A stretch of 64,000 nt of DNA. Origin: JBBQCW01 sp038319025 (GTDB lineage Bacteria; Actinomycetota; Thermoleophilia; Solirubrobacterales; Solirubrobacteraceae). The notes beneath the pieces were generated by a model. It worked only from the letters and a program-made list of their open reading frames with translations, was not told the DNA's origin and ran no database searches. The translations under genes and the position numbers were made by a program. Of this stretch, positions 33,704 through 42,425 are shown in pieces (within the stretch, counting starts at the first letter, position 1; every line of letters begins with the position of its first letter). The stretch covers positions 1 through 64,000 of the forward strand of contig JBBQCW010000016.1 of NCBI GenBank assembly GCA_038319025.1, in the 5' to 3' direction.

Positions 33704-34432
33704 TCAGGTCTGCTGCGCGCCGCTCGCACGCAGCCACTCGATCATCGTCTCCCTGCGCGTGTCGACCGAAGCGGCGATCTCGAGCGGTGACTGCTCAGTG
33801 TGGCTCGGGATCGAGCGGACGTTCGCTCCGGCGGCCAGGAGGCGTTCGGCGGCCCGGCGTTGGCCGCCGTGGCAGGTCTGCCAGAACGCATCGTTGATCT
33901 GCTCGGCCGTTGGCTGCGGGCTCGCCGCGAGCAGCTCATCGATGCGCTCGAGCATTCCCAGCGCTGCCGCGCGCCATAGGTCGGGCACACACGCGCCGCG
34001 AGCGACGAGCAATCGCGCGACGTGCCAACAGCCGTAGCCGACGGCGTTGCCCAAAGGCGTGTCGGCGATCGAGCCGCCCGTCGCCTCCAGATCGGCGCCG
34101 CCATCGATCAAAACCACGGCGACATCGACGTCATCGCTGCTGGCCGCCCAGTGCAGCGGCGTCTCGGCGACCGTCCCACCGGGGCTGGCCGCATCCGGAT
34201 CGGCTCCCGCGTCCAACAAGAGTCGAGCGACTGCGGGGCCGTTGGGGAAATATCCCGGCCAGTCGGTGAGGACATGCAACAGTGAACGGCCGCCGCCCTT
34301 GCGATCGAGGATCCACGACGTAGCGAGACCCCGATCGCCCTCGAGCAGGTCGGCCAGTGCAGCGAGGTCCCCTCCACGAATCGCCTGGACCACCGCCACT
34401 GCGGCAGCATCGTCGGCTTGAAGAGTGCTCAT
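33704..34432 (-). CDS. Ankyrin repeat protein
   Basis: A 242-residue soluble protein with about five to six ankyrin-type units. The clearest are RSLLHVLTDWPGYFPNGPAVARLLLDAGADPD, ETPLHWAASSDDVDVAVVLIDGGADLE, DTPLGNAVGYGCWHVARLLVARGA and a C-terminal unit QSPLEIAASVDTRRETMIEWLRASGA. Such proteins bind partner proteins; nothing nearby suggests the partner. The ATG at 34432 is used. The upstream methyltransferase remnant ends 3 nt inside the start region. Confidence 0.87.
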   Translation of the reverse strand: MSTLQADDAAAVAVVQAIRGGDLAALADLLEGDRGLATSWILDRKGGGRSLLHVLTDWPGYFPNGPAVARLLLDAGADPDAASPGGTVAETPLHWAASSDDVDVAVVLIDGGADLEATGGSIADTPLGNAVGYGCWHVARLLVARGACVPDLWRAAALGMLERIDELLAASPQPTAEQINDAFWQTCHGGQRRAAERLLAAGANVRSIPSHTEQSPLEIAASVDTRRETMIEWLRASGAQQT

Positions 34433-34985
34433 CTTGACTTCGACGGTACACACTCAGCAAGATCATCCGAGCATGTCGGGCAGTGATGTCTGACACAGGG
34501 GGCCGCTGCCTCGTCGCTCGATGCCGTGCCCGAGCCGCCGACAAGGTAGTCAACGCCAGGCGCGAACGGCCAGCGCCAGAACCGTTTGTCCAGGACGGAT
34601 GCGCCGAGCTCGAGGGCAGCACGGCGCGGGTCGCATCCGTACGGGCTGTTCGCCGTCGCAATCTGGACGAAGGCATCGTCCACGTCGTGCCCTGCCGCGG
34701 CGATGACCTCGTCGATGCCGATCGGTTGCTGGTGGTCACGTCCTCGACCACGCAATTGACACGCCGACGTCCGGCCACCAGGCGGCCACGCGCGCGACGC
34801 ATCGCCACGGGGTCCACGTCGATGAGATCCACCTTGCCCGCTCGCCGCGCGAGTCGCTGCAGCGGGATGTCGTGGCCGTTGCCCGCGCCGACCACAGCCA
34901 CAGTGGTTCCAAGTGAGATGTGTGGCTCGACGAAGCGCCACGTGGCTGAGCGTGAGGCTCGCCAGCAGCAGTCTTGAGGCCGTCG
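34429..34985 (-). pseudogene. Frameshifted class I SAM methyltransferase remnant
   Basis: A methyltransferase motif I (VAVVGAGNGHDIPL) followed by DLIDVDPVAMRRARGRL and NCVVEDVT lies in one reading frame between about 34966 and 34730. The plausible continuation (IGIDEVIAAAGHDVDDAFVQIATANSPYGCD and so on to TGA at 34429) is in a different frame. No start codon opens the motif I frame properly. The two parts join near the VEDVT segment, consistent with at least one frameshift. Either this is a decayed gene or the sequence has an indel error. Confidence 0.5.
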
Positions 34986-35030
34986 CCCACGCGTTACGGC
35001 GACGGTTTGCGTCCGTTGCGCGATTGGAGA

Positions 35031-35771
35031 TCAAGAACCGTCAGCGGCCGCAATGGCAGCGTCTTCGTCCAGAGTGGCGGCCCTGACGGTCGCCCAGGAC
35101 TGCCAGGTGATCCGCAGGATCACCAGCGTGATCGTGAGGCCGATCAGAGCATCGGCGACCTGCAAGCCGACCGCAACGCTGATCGCGCTGGCGACAACGG
35201 CGAGGCTCACGAAGCCGTCCACGCGGGCATGGTTCCCATCGGCCACTAGCGCCGCACTGTCCAGGCGACGGCCTGCCCCAAGACGGACCTGCGCGGCGAT
35301 CTCGTTGCCGGCGAAGCCGACAAGGCCGGCGATGGCGAGCGCGACCAGGTGATCGATCTGCTGAGGATGGATCAGTCGATCGACGGATTCGATGGCCGCC
35401 ACCAGCGCGCTGACAAAGATCGTGGCGACGACGAAGTATCCGGCCCACTGCTCGGCGCGTCGCGAACGCATCAGGAAAGCGATGCCCAGAGGGATCGCCG
35501 TCAGGGCGTCTCCGAAGTTGTGGATGAGATCAGCGAGCAGCGCCACGCTTCCGGTGGACACGAAGACCGCCACCTGGATGAGCGAGGTGAGCAGCAGCAC
35601 CCCAAGGCTGATCAGCACCGCTCGCAGCCCCGCGCGCGAGCGCGTGATCGAGCGGTCGATCAGACTGTGGCTGTGTCCATGCCCGGCATGGGAGTGACCG
35701 TGAGCCGCGGCGTGGGAGTGCGCAGAAGCCGCCTCCGGATCGCGGGGCGCCGGCTCAGTCGCGGCGCTCAC
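35031..35771 (-). CDS. Cation diffusion facilitator zinc/cobalt transporter
   Basis: A 246-residue CDF protein. The N-terminus is histidine-rich (about residues 18-36). Five to six TM helices follow. The transport-site motifs are ADLIHNFGDA in TM2 and ALVADGNHARVDGFVSL in TM5, giving the HD-HD or ND-HD pattern of zinc exporters. It is translated from a start that overlaps the stop of the SmtB-like repressor by 4 nt, so metal-induced co-expression is expected. The long cytosolic domain is missing. Confidence 0.91.
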   Translation of the reverse strand: MSAATEPAPRDPEAASAHSHAAAHGHSHAGHGHSHSLIDRSITRSRAGLRAVLISLGVLLLTSLIQVAVFVSTGSVALLADLIHNFGDALTAIPLGIAFLMRSRRAEQWAGYFVVATIFVSALVAAIESVDRLIHPQQIDHLVALAIAGLVGFAGNEIAAQVRLGAGRRLDSAALVADGNHARVDGFVSLAVVASAISVAVGLQVADALIGLTITLVILRITWQSWATVRAATLDEDAAIAAADGS

Positions 35772-36139
35772 GCGACCTCCGCGGCAATATCAATGCCGCG
35801 CGCCGCGTGGCGAGCAAGATGCAAATGCTCGACGTGGGAGATCGCCTCGTCCAGCAGCAGACCGACGTGCTCATCGTGCAGGTCGTAGACCACCCGGCGC
35901 CCGTCCCGGAGGCCGACGACGAGGCCGAGATGTCGCAGGACTCGCAACTGGTGGGAAACCGCCGAAGCCTCCATGCCCACGTGGGCGGCCAGATCGGACA
36001 CGGAGCACGGACCGGCACGCAGCCGGCCGAGAATTTGTACCCGGCTGCCCGTCGCCAGCGCCTGCATCGTCTGGGCGATGGCGGACGCAGCCTCGCGATC
36101 CAGTTCATCAGCGCCGAGGGTGTTGTGACCGTGTGACAT
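35768..36139 (-). CDS. SmtB/CzrA-type ArsR zinc-responsive repressor
   Basis: A 123-residue winged-helix repressor. The recognition segment is SDLAAHVGMEASAVSHQLRVLRHLGLV. The C-terminal helix carries the exact alpha-5 metal motif D-x-H-x10-H-x2-H (DEHVGLLLDEAISHVEH), typical of Zn(II)/Co(II)/Ni(II) sensors. The ATG is 7 nt after a TATCAT -10 box, and the operator-like repeat next to it supports autoregulation. It forms an operon with the CDF exporter downstream. Confidence 0.93.
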   Translation of the reverse strand: MSHGHNTLGADELDREAASAIAQTMQALATGSRVQILGRLRAGPCSVSDLAAHVGMEASAVSHQLRVLRHLGLVVGLRDGRRVVYDLHDEHVGLLLDEAISHVEHLHLARHAARGIDIAAEVA

Positions 36140-36148
36140 CGCCCAGAT

Positions 36149-36174
36149 GATACATGAGCGTATGTTCAGGTATT
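36149..36174 (-). promoter_or_regulatory. SmtB-type 12-2-12 operator upstream of arsR
   Basis: The halves 36149-36160 and 36163-36174 are imperfect complements (8 of 12 positions) with a 2-bp centre, containing the TGTTCA half typical of SmtB/CzrA sites. The left half overlaps the TATCAT -10 box of the repressor gene, and the right half abuts the stop of the upstream permease gene. Confidence 0.6.
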
Positions 36175-37307
36175 CAGATGACTCTGGCCACAGCACGGTG
36201 GTGTTCGTGCGCGGCCTGCCCGCCCGGACTGCGCAGGAGCATGAGCGTGGCGAAGATGACGACTCCGAGCGCATTCAGGGCGGCCTTGTAATCGAGCTGT
36301 ACGGAGCCGAAGATGTCCTTGGTGGTTGGCCTGGTCGTGGGGATCAGTCCCGCGGCGCCGAACAGCACGTTGACCACGAGCGCGGCTAGGACCATGGTCA
36401 CGAACATGAGGGCCGTGATCCTCCAGGCAAAGGTCCAGCCGTAGAACTTGCGGTAGGCGAGGATGATGGGCAGGACGATCAGGTCGGCGAAGATGAACGC
36501 CATCACGCCGGCGAAGCTGATGCCGCCCGACCACAGCACCGCGGCGAGCGGGACGTTGCCGACCGAGCAAACGAAGCTGGCGACGGCGATGAGCGGGCCG
36601 ATGAACGCCCCCCAAACGACCTGGACGCCTTTGGGGGCGCCGGTGAGGAACAGCGCGTTGAAGAAGCTGTCACCGAGGAGGGCGATGAACCCGGCGAGCA
36701 GGAAGCCGGCGGTGATCTCCTTCCACAGCATCTTCCAGTCGCTGCGGAAGTTCGCGGCCACGTCCGCCCACGGGGCACGGGTGAGCAGGCGCTCGCGCCA
36801 GGTGTGCGAGCCCGCCGACATCTCGTGCTGGTGACCTTCCTGCGCCTCGAGCGCGTGCGTCCGGGCATCCTCCTCGACACGCTCGCTCACGAACAGCCGG
36901 AGCAGCAGCCACATGAGCGCGATCAGGATGATGCCGCCGACGAACTCGGCGATGGCGAACTGCCATCCGATCAGCACCCAAAGCACGAGTCCCAGCTCCC
37001 ACACCAAGTTGGTAGACGCGAACTGGAAGGCGAGCATGGTCGCCGCGGAGGCGCCTTTCTGGAACAGGGTCTTGGCGATGGCGATCGCCGCGTAAGAGCA
37101 CGACGACGATGCGGCGCCCAGGCCCGTGGCCTTGGCCATCGGGACCAGGCCCGTGCCGGAGAGCGCGTTCTCGATGCTCGCGCGCGGAACCCAGGCCTGC
37201 ACCACCGCGGAGATGAAGAAGCCCAGGACCAGGGCCCACCACACCTGCCACGCCATCAGCACGGCATTCTGCAGCCCGTCGCCGATTGTTGTGATCACTT
37301 GCCCCAT
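36174..37307 (-). CDS. Permease (ArsP/DUF318 family)
   Basis: A 377-residue membrane protein with about ten hydrophobic segments arranged as two repeats. The repeats carry GAASSSCSYAAIAIAKTLFQKGA in the first half and VASFVCSVGNVPLAAVLWSGGISF in the second. These paired C-S and G-N-V-P segments are typical of the PF03773 permease family, which includes ArsP exporters. A central hydrophilic loop (about residues 140-180) is acidic and His-rich. It sits between the SHOCT protein gene and the SmtB-type repressor, suggesting a metal or metalloid substrate. Confidence 0.88.
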   Translation of the reverse strand: MGQVITTIGDGLQNAVLMAWQVWWALVLGFFISAVVQAWVPRASIENALSGTGLVPMAKATGLGAASSSCSYAAIAIAKTLFQKGASAATMLAFQFASTNLVWELGLVLWVLIGWQFAIAEFVGGIILIALMWLLLRLFVSERVEEDARTHALEAQEGHQHEMSAGSHTWRERLLTRAPWADVAANFRSDWKMLWKEITAGFLLAGFIALLGDSFFNALFLTGAPKGVQVVWGAFIGPLIAVASFVCSVGNVPLAAVLWSGGISFAGVMAFIFADLIVLPIILAYRKFYGWTFAWRITALMFVTMVLAALVVNVLFGAAGLIPTTRPTTKDIFGSVQLDYKAALNALGVVIFATLMLLRSPGGQAAHEHHRAVARVI

Positions 37308-37326
37308 ATCGCACGCCGGCCGGGTC

Positions 37327-37611
37327 TCAGGGCTTGCTCAGGATGGCGGTACGCTCGTGGTACTCGTCCGGGGTGACATCCCCCTCGGCCAGGCGCCGAT
37401 CGAGGATCTGCCTCGGCGTCTCCACCGTGACGGGTACGGACGCGTGCCCTACCGCGGGCGCGTGGTGGCTGGAGCGCACGAGCCACACCACGAGCGCGAC
37501 GATTGCTACGGCCGCCAGGATCATGAACGCCGCCATGCCCCATCCCCAGCCGCCATCCATGTGGTTGCCGTAGTCCGTGCGGTACTGGGCGAGCAGGTTC
37601 AATGAGTTCAT
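37327..37611 (-). CDS. Small membrane protein with C-terminal SHOCT domain
   Basis: A 94-residue protein. A short N-terminus precedes a single TM helix (AAFMILAAVAIVALVVWLV), and a C-terminal SHOCT motif (PRQILDRRLAEGDVTPDEYHERTAIL) follows. SHOCT motifs promote oligomerisation; in copper loci such proteins are common but poorly characterised. The ATG at 37611 has a GGAG site upstream. It lies 19 bp before the permease gene, probably in one operon. Confidence 0.85.
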   Translation of the reverse strand: MNSLNLLAQYRTDYGNHMDGGWGWGMAAFMILAAVAIVALVVWLVRSSHHAPAVGHASVPVTVETPRQILDRRLAEGDVTPDEYHERTAILSKP

Positions 37612-37751
37612 CGGTACTCCGTTCGCGGTGGGGGCTGCCCCTGATTGTTTCAGCGGGCTCACGGCGCGGGCAGCGGGTTTCTCCGCAATCCGCTGGGTAG
37701 TTATCGTCGAGTTTCAGAACCGACTTCGGGCGGCTCATCGAACGGGCGCGC

Positions 37752-38129
37752 CTACTCAACTACCACCGAGCCACGCAGCATTCCCATGCCGCAAGTGAAC
37801 TCGTATGTTCCGACCTCATCGGGGACGAACTCGACCGGGACCAGTTCGCCTTCGGGCAACTGCGCTCGGCGCGCAAAGTCGGCGAAGATGACCTCCTCCG
37901 AGCAGGCGGCCGTCTCCTGTCGCAGGAAGGTGAGGCGCACCGGCCGGCCGCGCTCGACGACGATCACATCGGGGCTGTAGGCACCCTTGACGACGATCGT
38001 CGCCTCTTGCACGCCGGACGGCGTGACGGCGGCGTGCACACCCCCGTCACGCGGGCCCCAGAAGAACCAGGCGACGCCGACGATGGCGGCGATGCCGACG
38101 ACGGTTACGAGAATCTCATCGACGCTCAT
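37752..38129 (-). CDS. Membrane-anchored cupredoxin
   Basis: A 125-residue protein. An N-terminal TM helix (ILVTVVGIAAIVGVAWFFWG) anchors an extracytoplasmic cupredoxin domain. The type-1-like copper site is seen in the C-terminal YEFTCGMGMLRG (Cys and Met), with partner residues in the EEVIFADFARR region. It lies 4 nt downstream of copA and likely hands copper to or from the pump. A TM anchor and the C-x-M-x-M ending are common in such pump-associated cupredoxins. Confidence 0.9.
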   Translation of the reverse strand: MSVDEILVTVVGIAAIVGVAWFFWGPRDGGVHAAVTPSGVQEATIVVKGAYSPDVIVVERGRPVRLTFLRQETAACSEEVIFADFARRAQLPEGELVPVEFVPDEVGTYEFTCGMGMLRGSVVVE

Positions 38130-38133
38130 CTTT

Positions 38134-40449
38134 TCAGGACTCCTTCGGCTGCCAGGTTCGCAGCCGGTTGGCGTTACTGACCACGGTCAGCGAACTGAAG
38201 GCCATCGCCACCGAGGCGATGAGGGGTGACAGCAGTTGATCCGTCAAGGGGTAGAAGACGCCGGCGGCCAGCGGAATGCCCGCTCCGTTGTAGATGAACG
38301 CCCCGACCAGGTTCTGCTTGATGTTGCGGATCGTTCCCCGCGAGATCTCGACGGCGGTCGCGACGCTGTCCAGGCTGCCGCCGACCAGCGTCACGTCGGA
38401 GGCCTCGATCGCCACATCGGTCCCGGTACCGATCGCGAACCCGACCTCGGCCTGCGTCAAAGCGGGCGCGTCGTTGATGCCGTCGCCGACCATGCCGACG
38501 TGACGGCCTTCGAGCTGGAGCTTCTGTACCTCGTGGGCCTTGTCGGCCGGGAGAACCTCGGCGAGCACGCGGTCCACGCCGACCTGGCGGGCGATCGCCT
38601 CCGCGGTCGCCCGATTGTCGCCGGTGATCATCGCCACCTCGAGCCCCAGTGCGCGCATGCGCGCGATCGCGGCGACCGAGTCGGGCTTGATCGTGTCGGC
38701 GACGGCGATCAGGCCCACGAGCGCACCGTCAAGCGCAAGGTACATGGGCGTCTTGCCGTCGATGGCCAGCGCGGCGGCTGCGTCCTCCATGACGTCGACT
38801 TCGACGTCATGGTCGGTCATGAGCTTGCGGTTGCCCAGCAGCACGCTGCGCTCATCGACCGTAGCGGACACGCCGTGGCCGGGTATTGCGTTGAAATGCT
38901 CGGGCCGGGACAGTTCCAGCCCGCGATCAGCGGCGCCGTCGACGATCGCTCGGGCGAGCGGGTGCTCAGAGTCGCGCTCGATCGCTGCGGCGAACCGCAG
39001 CACCTCGGATTCGGCGGCGCCCGGCGCGGGGATCACGTCGGTAAGCACCGGCTTACCGTGCGTGATGGTGCCGGTCTTGTCGAGCACGATCGTGTCCAGC
39101 CGGCGGGCCGCTTGGAGCGCGTCGCCGCCGCGGAAGAGGATCCCGTGCTCAGCGCCCTTGCCCATCCCGACCGTCAGCGAGGTGGGGGTGGCGAGGCCGA
39201 GCGCACACGGGCACGCGATGATCAACACCGTCACGGCGACGATCACCGCGTACGCGAGCGCCGGAGTCGGACCGAAGTCGTACCAGACTACGAACGCGGC
39301 GATGGCGATCATGATCACCGCCGGAACGAACCGGCCGGCCACCTGATCGACCAGCCGTTGGATCGGCAGTTTCGTCGCCTGCGCGTCGCCCACCATCCGC
39401 ACGATGCTCGCCAGCGCGGTGTCGTTGCCGACCTTCGTCGCGCGGAAACGGAACGCGCCCGTCCGGTTGATGGTCGCGCCGATGACCTCGTCGCTCGGGG
39501 CCTTGTCGACCGGCAACGACTCGCCGGTGACCATCGATTCGTCCAGGCTGGACTCGCCGGAGACGATCATGCCGTCGACCGGCACCTTCTCCCCGGGACG
39601 GACAGCCACGACGTCACCGACCACCACCGCTTCGATCGGGACGTCGACTTCGACACCGTCCCGGATCACGCGTGCGGTCTTGGCCTGCAGGCCCACCAGT
39701 TTGCGGATCGCCTGCGAGGAACGGCCCTTGGCCTTGATCTCGAGTGCCATGCCCAGAATGACGAGCGCGGTGACCACCGCGACCACGTCGAAATAGATCT
39801 CGGCGTACTGGCTTGCCGGAAAGAGGCCCGGGTCGATCACCGCGACCAGCGAGTACAGATAAGCCGCAGTGATCCCCGTCGCAATCAGCGTGTACATGTT
39901 GGCGTCGCGGTGTCGCAGCGCCCGCCACGCCCCGGTGTAGAACTGCCTGGCACCCCACAACAGCACCGGTAGCGTCAACACAGCCAAGCCGCGCCACACC
40001 CAGTAGAGGTCGGAGCTGCCCCGTTTCGCCCACGATGCGTCCCGCAGCACCGGGACCATCCAGGCGTTGGACAGGAGCATCACCGGAACGGCCACGGCAG
40101 CCGAGAACCAGAATTTGCTCATCAGAGTCCGGTACTCGTGATGGCGGTCACGATCCTGGCGCGCCAAGTCGTCCTCGAGAGGCTGTTCGACCTTGGCGTG
40201 GGCGTGGTACCCCGCCCGCTCGACCGCTTGCTCGAGCTGGGAGACGTCGACCGCCGTCGGCGTGTAGCGCACGCGCGCCTCTTCGCCGATCAGGTTGACC
40301 GAAGCATCGACCACGCCGGGGACGCCGCTCAGTTCCCGCTCGACACGGGCGACGCAGCTCGCGCAGTGCATCCCTTCGATGTCGAGCTGCGCCGTCTCTA
40401 CCACGGCCGTCACCGTCAGTGCCTCGGGGCTTGTCGCGGTACCACTCAT
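38134..40449 (-). CDS. copA: Copper-translocating P1B-type ATPase
   Basis: A 771-residue P-type ATPase. One N-terminal metal-binding domain has GMHCASC. The TM metal-transport motif CPC is in IIACPCALGLATP. The phosphorylation motif is DKTGTITHGK, the HP motif is SEHPLARAI, and the hinge is GDGINDAPAL. This is the Cu(I) exporter class. The ATG at 40449 is used; upstream the promoter region holds a CsoR-type box. It heads an operon with the cupredoxin and is divergent from csoR. Confidence 0.95.
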   Translation of the reverse strand: MSGTATSPEALTVTAVVETAQLDIEGMHCASCVARVERELSGVPGVVDASVNLIGEEARVRYTPTAVDVSQLEQAVERAGYHAHAKVEQPLEDDLARQDRDRHHEYRTLMSKFWFSAAVAVPVMLLSNAWMVPVLRDASWAKRGSSDLYWVWRGLAVLTLPVLLWGARQFYTGAWRALRHRDANMYTLIATGITAAYLYSLVAVIDPGLFPASQYAEIYFDVVAVVTALVILGMALEIKAKGRSSQAIRKLVGLQAKTARVIRDGVEVDVPIEAVVVGDVVAVRPGEKVPVDGMIVSGESSLDESMVTGESLPVDKAPSDEVIGATINRTGAFRFRATKVGNDTALASIVRMVGDAQATKLPIQRLVDQVAGRFVPAVIMIAIAAFVVWYDFGPTPALAYAVIVAVTVLIIACPCALGLATPTSLTVGMGKGAEHGILFRGGDALQAARRLDTIVLDKTGTITHGKPVLTDVIPAPGAAESEVLRFAAAIERDSEHPLARAIVDGAADRGLELSRPEHFNAIPGHGVSATVDERSVLLGNRKLMTDHDVEVDVMEDAAAALAIDGKTPMYLALDGALVGLIAVADTIKPDSVAAIARMRALGLEVAMITGDNRATAEAIARQVGVDRVLAEVLPADKAHEVQKLQLEGRHVGMVGDGINDAPALTQAEVGFAIGTGTDVAIEASDVTLVGGSLDSVATAVEISRGTIRNIKQNLVGAFIYNGAGIPLAAGVFYPLTDQLLSPLIASVAMAFSSLTVVSNANRLRTWQPKES

Positions 40450-40499
40450 GACCGGTCCATCCGTCGCTCGGATTCGAAGTTCACGACACCAGCATACCG

Positions 40500-40514
40500 T
40501 ACCCCCTAGGGGTA
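40500..40514 (-). promoter_or_regulatory. CsoR-type operator in the copA promoter
   Basis: TACCCC (40500-40505) and GGGGTA (40509-40514) form a perfect inverted repeat with a 3-nt centre, the G-tract/C-tract pattern of CsoR sites. A TATGCT -10 box for copA (40491-40496, minus strand) lies just downstream, so the box sits in the promoter spacer. Confidence 0.7.
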
Positions 40515-40590
40515 TTTTACCGCAGACCGGATCCGTGATCGTCACGGTGGCTCGCGAGCGTAGCCGTGGCATCGTCCATCGCACGATCGA

Positions 40591-40614
40591 TACCGGTGGG
40601 GGGTACGCTAGAAT
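40591..40614 (+). promoter_or_regulatory. csoR promoter with degenerate CsoR box
   Basis: TAGAAT (40609-40614) is a strong -10, 7 nt before the csoR ATG. Upstream of it TACC...GGGTA (40591-40605) forms a weaker version of the CsoR repeat, in the spacer between the -10 and a possible TCGATA -35 (40587-40592). This suggests copper-inducible autoregulation. Confidence 0.55.
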
Positions 40615-40621
40615 GCAGGGC

Positions 40622-40924
40622 ATGCCGTCGACGAGTACCGCGACCGAACGCGGGTACAGCGCCTCCAAAGAGCAGCTCATCAAGCGTCTGCACCGGATCG
40701 AAGGACAGGTCCGGGGTATCGAGCGCATGGTTGAGGACGACCGCTACTGCATCGACGTCCTCACGCAGATCTCCGCCATCCAGGCGGCACTGGACAAGGT
40801 CGCGCTCGGATTGCTTGATGACCACGCGCGCCACTGTGTCGCGCGTGGAGTTGCTGATGGAGACGGCGAGGAGATGACCGCCGAGATGATGTCCGCCGTC
40901 GCACGACTCCTCCGCCGCGGCTGA
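40622..40924 (+). CDS. csoR: Copper-sensing transcriptional repressor CsoR
   Basis: A 100-residue all-helical repressor. The Cu(I) ligands are the Cys in DRYCIDVL and the His/Cys pair in DDHARHCV, giving the C-H-C set that defines CsoR rather than RcnR or FrmR. The conserved QLIKRLHRIEGQVRGIERM precedes them. Leaderless start at 40622 is favoured; an ATG 9 nt earlier overlaps the -10 box. It is divergent from copA and heads an operon with two Met/His-rich membrane proteins. Confidence 0.94.
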   Translation: MPSTSTATERGYSASKEQLIKRLHRIEGQVRGIERMVEDDRYCIDVLTQISAIQAALDKVALGLLDDHARHCVARGVADGDGEEMTAEMMSAVARLLRRG

Positions 40925-40935
40925 TCGACGTTGTC

Positions 40936-41271
40936 GTGAGCGCTCTCGCCATCAGAACCCGACTGCACCGTCACCGGCGCCGACTGGCTGTCGTAGCGGT
41001 GTTCTTCACGCTCGCCACGGTCGTCGCGGCCCACCATGCGCCGGGGATGGACATGGGCATGGGCCATATGAGCGAGGCAGCGGTGGTCTGCCTGGCGATC
41101 GTCCCGCTTCTCGTGCTCGGCTCGATGGCGCGACGGGGCGGCTCGTGGCCATTGGCCGGGCCGCTGAGCCTCGGCGTTCTTCCCCTTCCGGCATGGCGGG
41201 CGCCGGCCGTTGCCGTGCTGGCACAAGCGCGCGCCGGTCCGCCCGATCGTTTCCTTCCGCTTCGGCTCTGA
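40936..41271 (+). CDS. Small Met/His-rich membrane protein
   Basis: A 111-residue protein with two hydrophobic segments (LAVVAVFFTLATVVA and EAAVVCLAIVPLLVLG) separated by an extracytoplasmic loop HHAPGMDMGMGHM, rich in potential Cu(I) ligands. The GTG start lies 11 nt after csoR, so it is translated from the csoR transcript. No family is recognised with confidence. A copper-binding role in the envelope is inferred from composition and position. Confidence 0.72.
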   Translation: MSALAIRTRLHRHRRRLAVVAVFFTLATVVAAHHAPGMDMGMGHMSEAAVVCLAIVPLLVLGSMARRGGSWPLAGPLSLGVLPLPAWRAPAVAVLAQARAGPPDRFLPLRL

Positions 41272-41365
41272 GTTCGTCAGCGCGCGCATCGGCGCGCTTA
41301 ACCGCCCGGTCGCTCGCTCGCTGCGCGCGGTCCCGTTGACGAACCCCAAAACGAGAAGGAATCAC

Positions 41366-42277
41366 ATGACTCGTCGTATACCTCACCGAATCACCGCGGC
41401 GCTTGCCGTGGGAGCGCTCGGACTGAGCGCACTGGCCGTCGCCGGATGCGGCTCCGGCACCTCCACCAGCACGAACTCGAGTATGCCCGGGATGGACATG
41501 GGCGGCTCGACCGCCACAACCATGCACACCACCGGCGCAGGCCACGGCGGCAGCTCGATGAGCATGGAGAACGTCGGGACGGTCAGCGGGCTGTCAGCCT
41601 CCGCTGACGGGTACCGAATGGTCGCCACCAGGACCACGCTGCCCGCCGGAAGGCCCACGAGATTCTCGTTTCGAATCGTGGACGCAAAGGGGATGCCGGT
41701 CACCAAGTTCGGTCTCGATCAGACCAAGCGCATGCATCTGATCGTGGCCAGTCACGACCTGTCGCAGTATCAGCACGTCCACCCGGTGATGGCTTCCGAC
41801 GGCACATGGAGCATTCCGCTGACGCTGCCCATCGCCGGCACGTATCGAGCCTTCGGTGACTTCAACGCCGCGGGGAAGCGGCACGTTCTGGGCATCACAC
41901 TCAAGCGCCCCGGGACAGTCACCGCCCGTCCGCTGCCGGAGGAGAGCAGTACTACCACCACCGGCGATGGGTACACGGTCACCAAGCAGAGCTCGGCACT
42001 CGCGCCCGGCAAGACCTCGATGGTTCGGTTCACCGTCACCAAGGACGGCAAGCCGGTCACCGACCTGCAGCACTACCTGGGCGCCCTCGGGCACCTCGTG
42101 GTGTTGCATGAGAGCGACTTGGAGTACCTGCATGTCCACCCCACGAGCATCACGGGGTCCGGTCCGACCATTGCGTTCGAAGTCGACTTGAAGACCGCCG
42201 GAAGCTACCGCGCGTTCCTACAGTTCCAGACCGGCGGGACGGTGCGCACGGCTGCCTTCACGCTGCGCACCGTTTAG
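41366..42277 (+). CDS. Copper-locus lipoprotein with Met/His-rich N-terminus
   Basis: A 303-residue lipoprotein. A lipobox (AVAGC) near residue 28 is followed by a Met/His/Ser-rich segment (SSMPGMDMGGSTATTMHTTGAGHGGSSMSM) suited to Cu(I) binding. Two similar beta-sandwich halves follow, each ending in an H-x-H-P motif: SQYQHVHPVM in the first and LEYLHVHPTS in the second. The duplicated HVHP sites suggest a two-domain metal-binding protein. It lies at the end of the csoR operon. Confidence 0.85.
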   Translation: MTRRIPHRITAALAVGALGLSALAVAGCGSGTSTSTNSSMPGMDMGGSTATTMHTTGAGHGGSSMSMENVGTVSGLSASADGYRMVATRTTLPAGRPTRFSFRIVDAKGMPVTKFGLDQTKRMHLIVASHDLSQYQHVHPVMASDGTWSIPLTLPIAGTYRAFGDFNAAGKRHVLGITLKRPGTVTARPLPEESSTTTTGDGYTVTKQSSALAPGKTSMVRFTVTKDGKPVTDLQHYLGALGHLVVLHESDLEYLHVHPTSITGSGPTIAFEVDLKTAGSYRAFLQFQTGGTVRTAAFTLRTV

Positions 42278-42425
42278 AGCCGGCGGAGGCGGGAGCGCTG
42301 GGTTCTTGCTCTCGCCTCCGCGGCCATCCACCGTTCACTCAGGTCCGCACAAGGTTTGGCGCAGCACGAAAAGACGGTGAACGCGCGGCAAGAAGTGAGA
42401 CGCATGTCCCGAGACATGACAGGGA

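Noticed and set aside
38236..39972. Plus-strand open frame of 578 codons opposite copA
   Set aside because: copA has all P-type ATPase motifs; the opposite frame is Asp/Arg/His-rich without domains.
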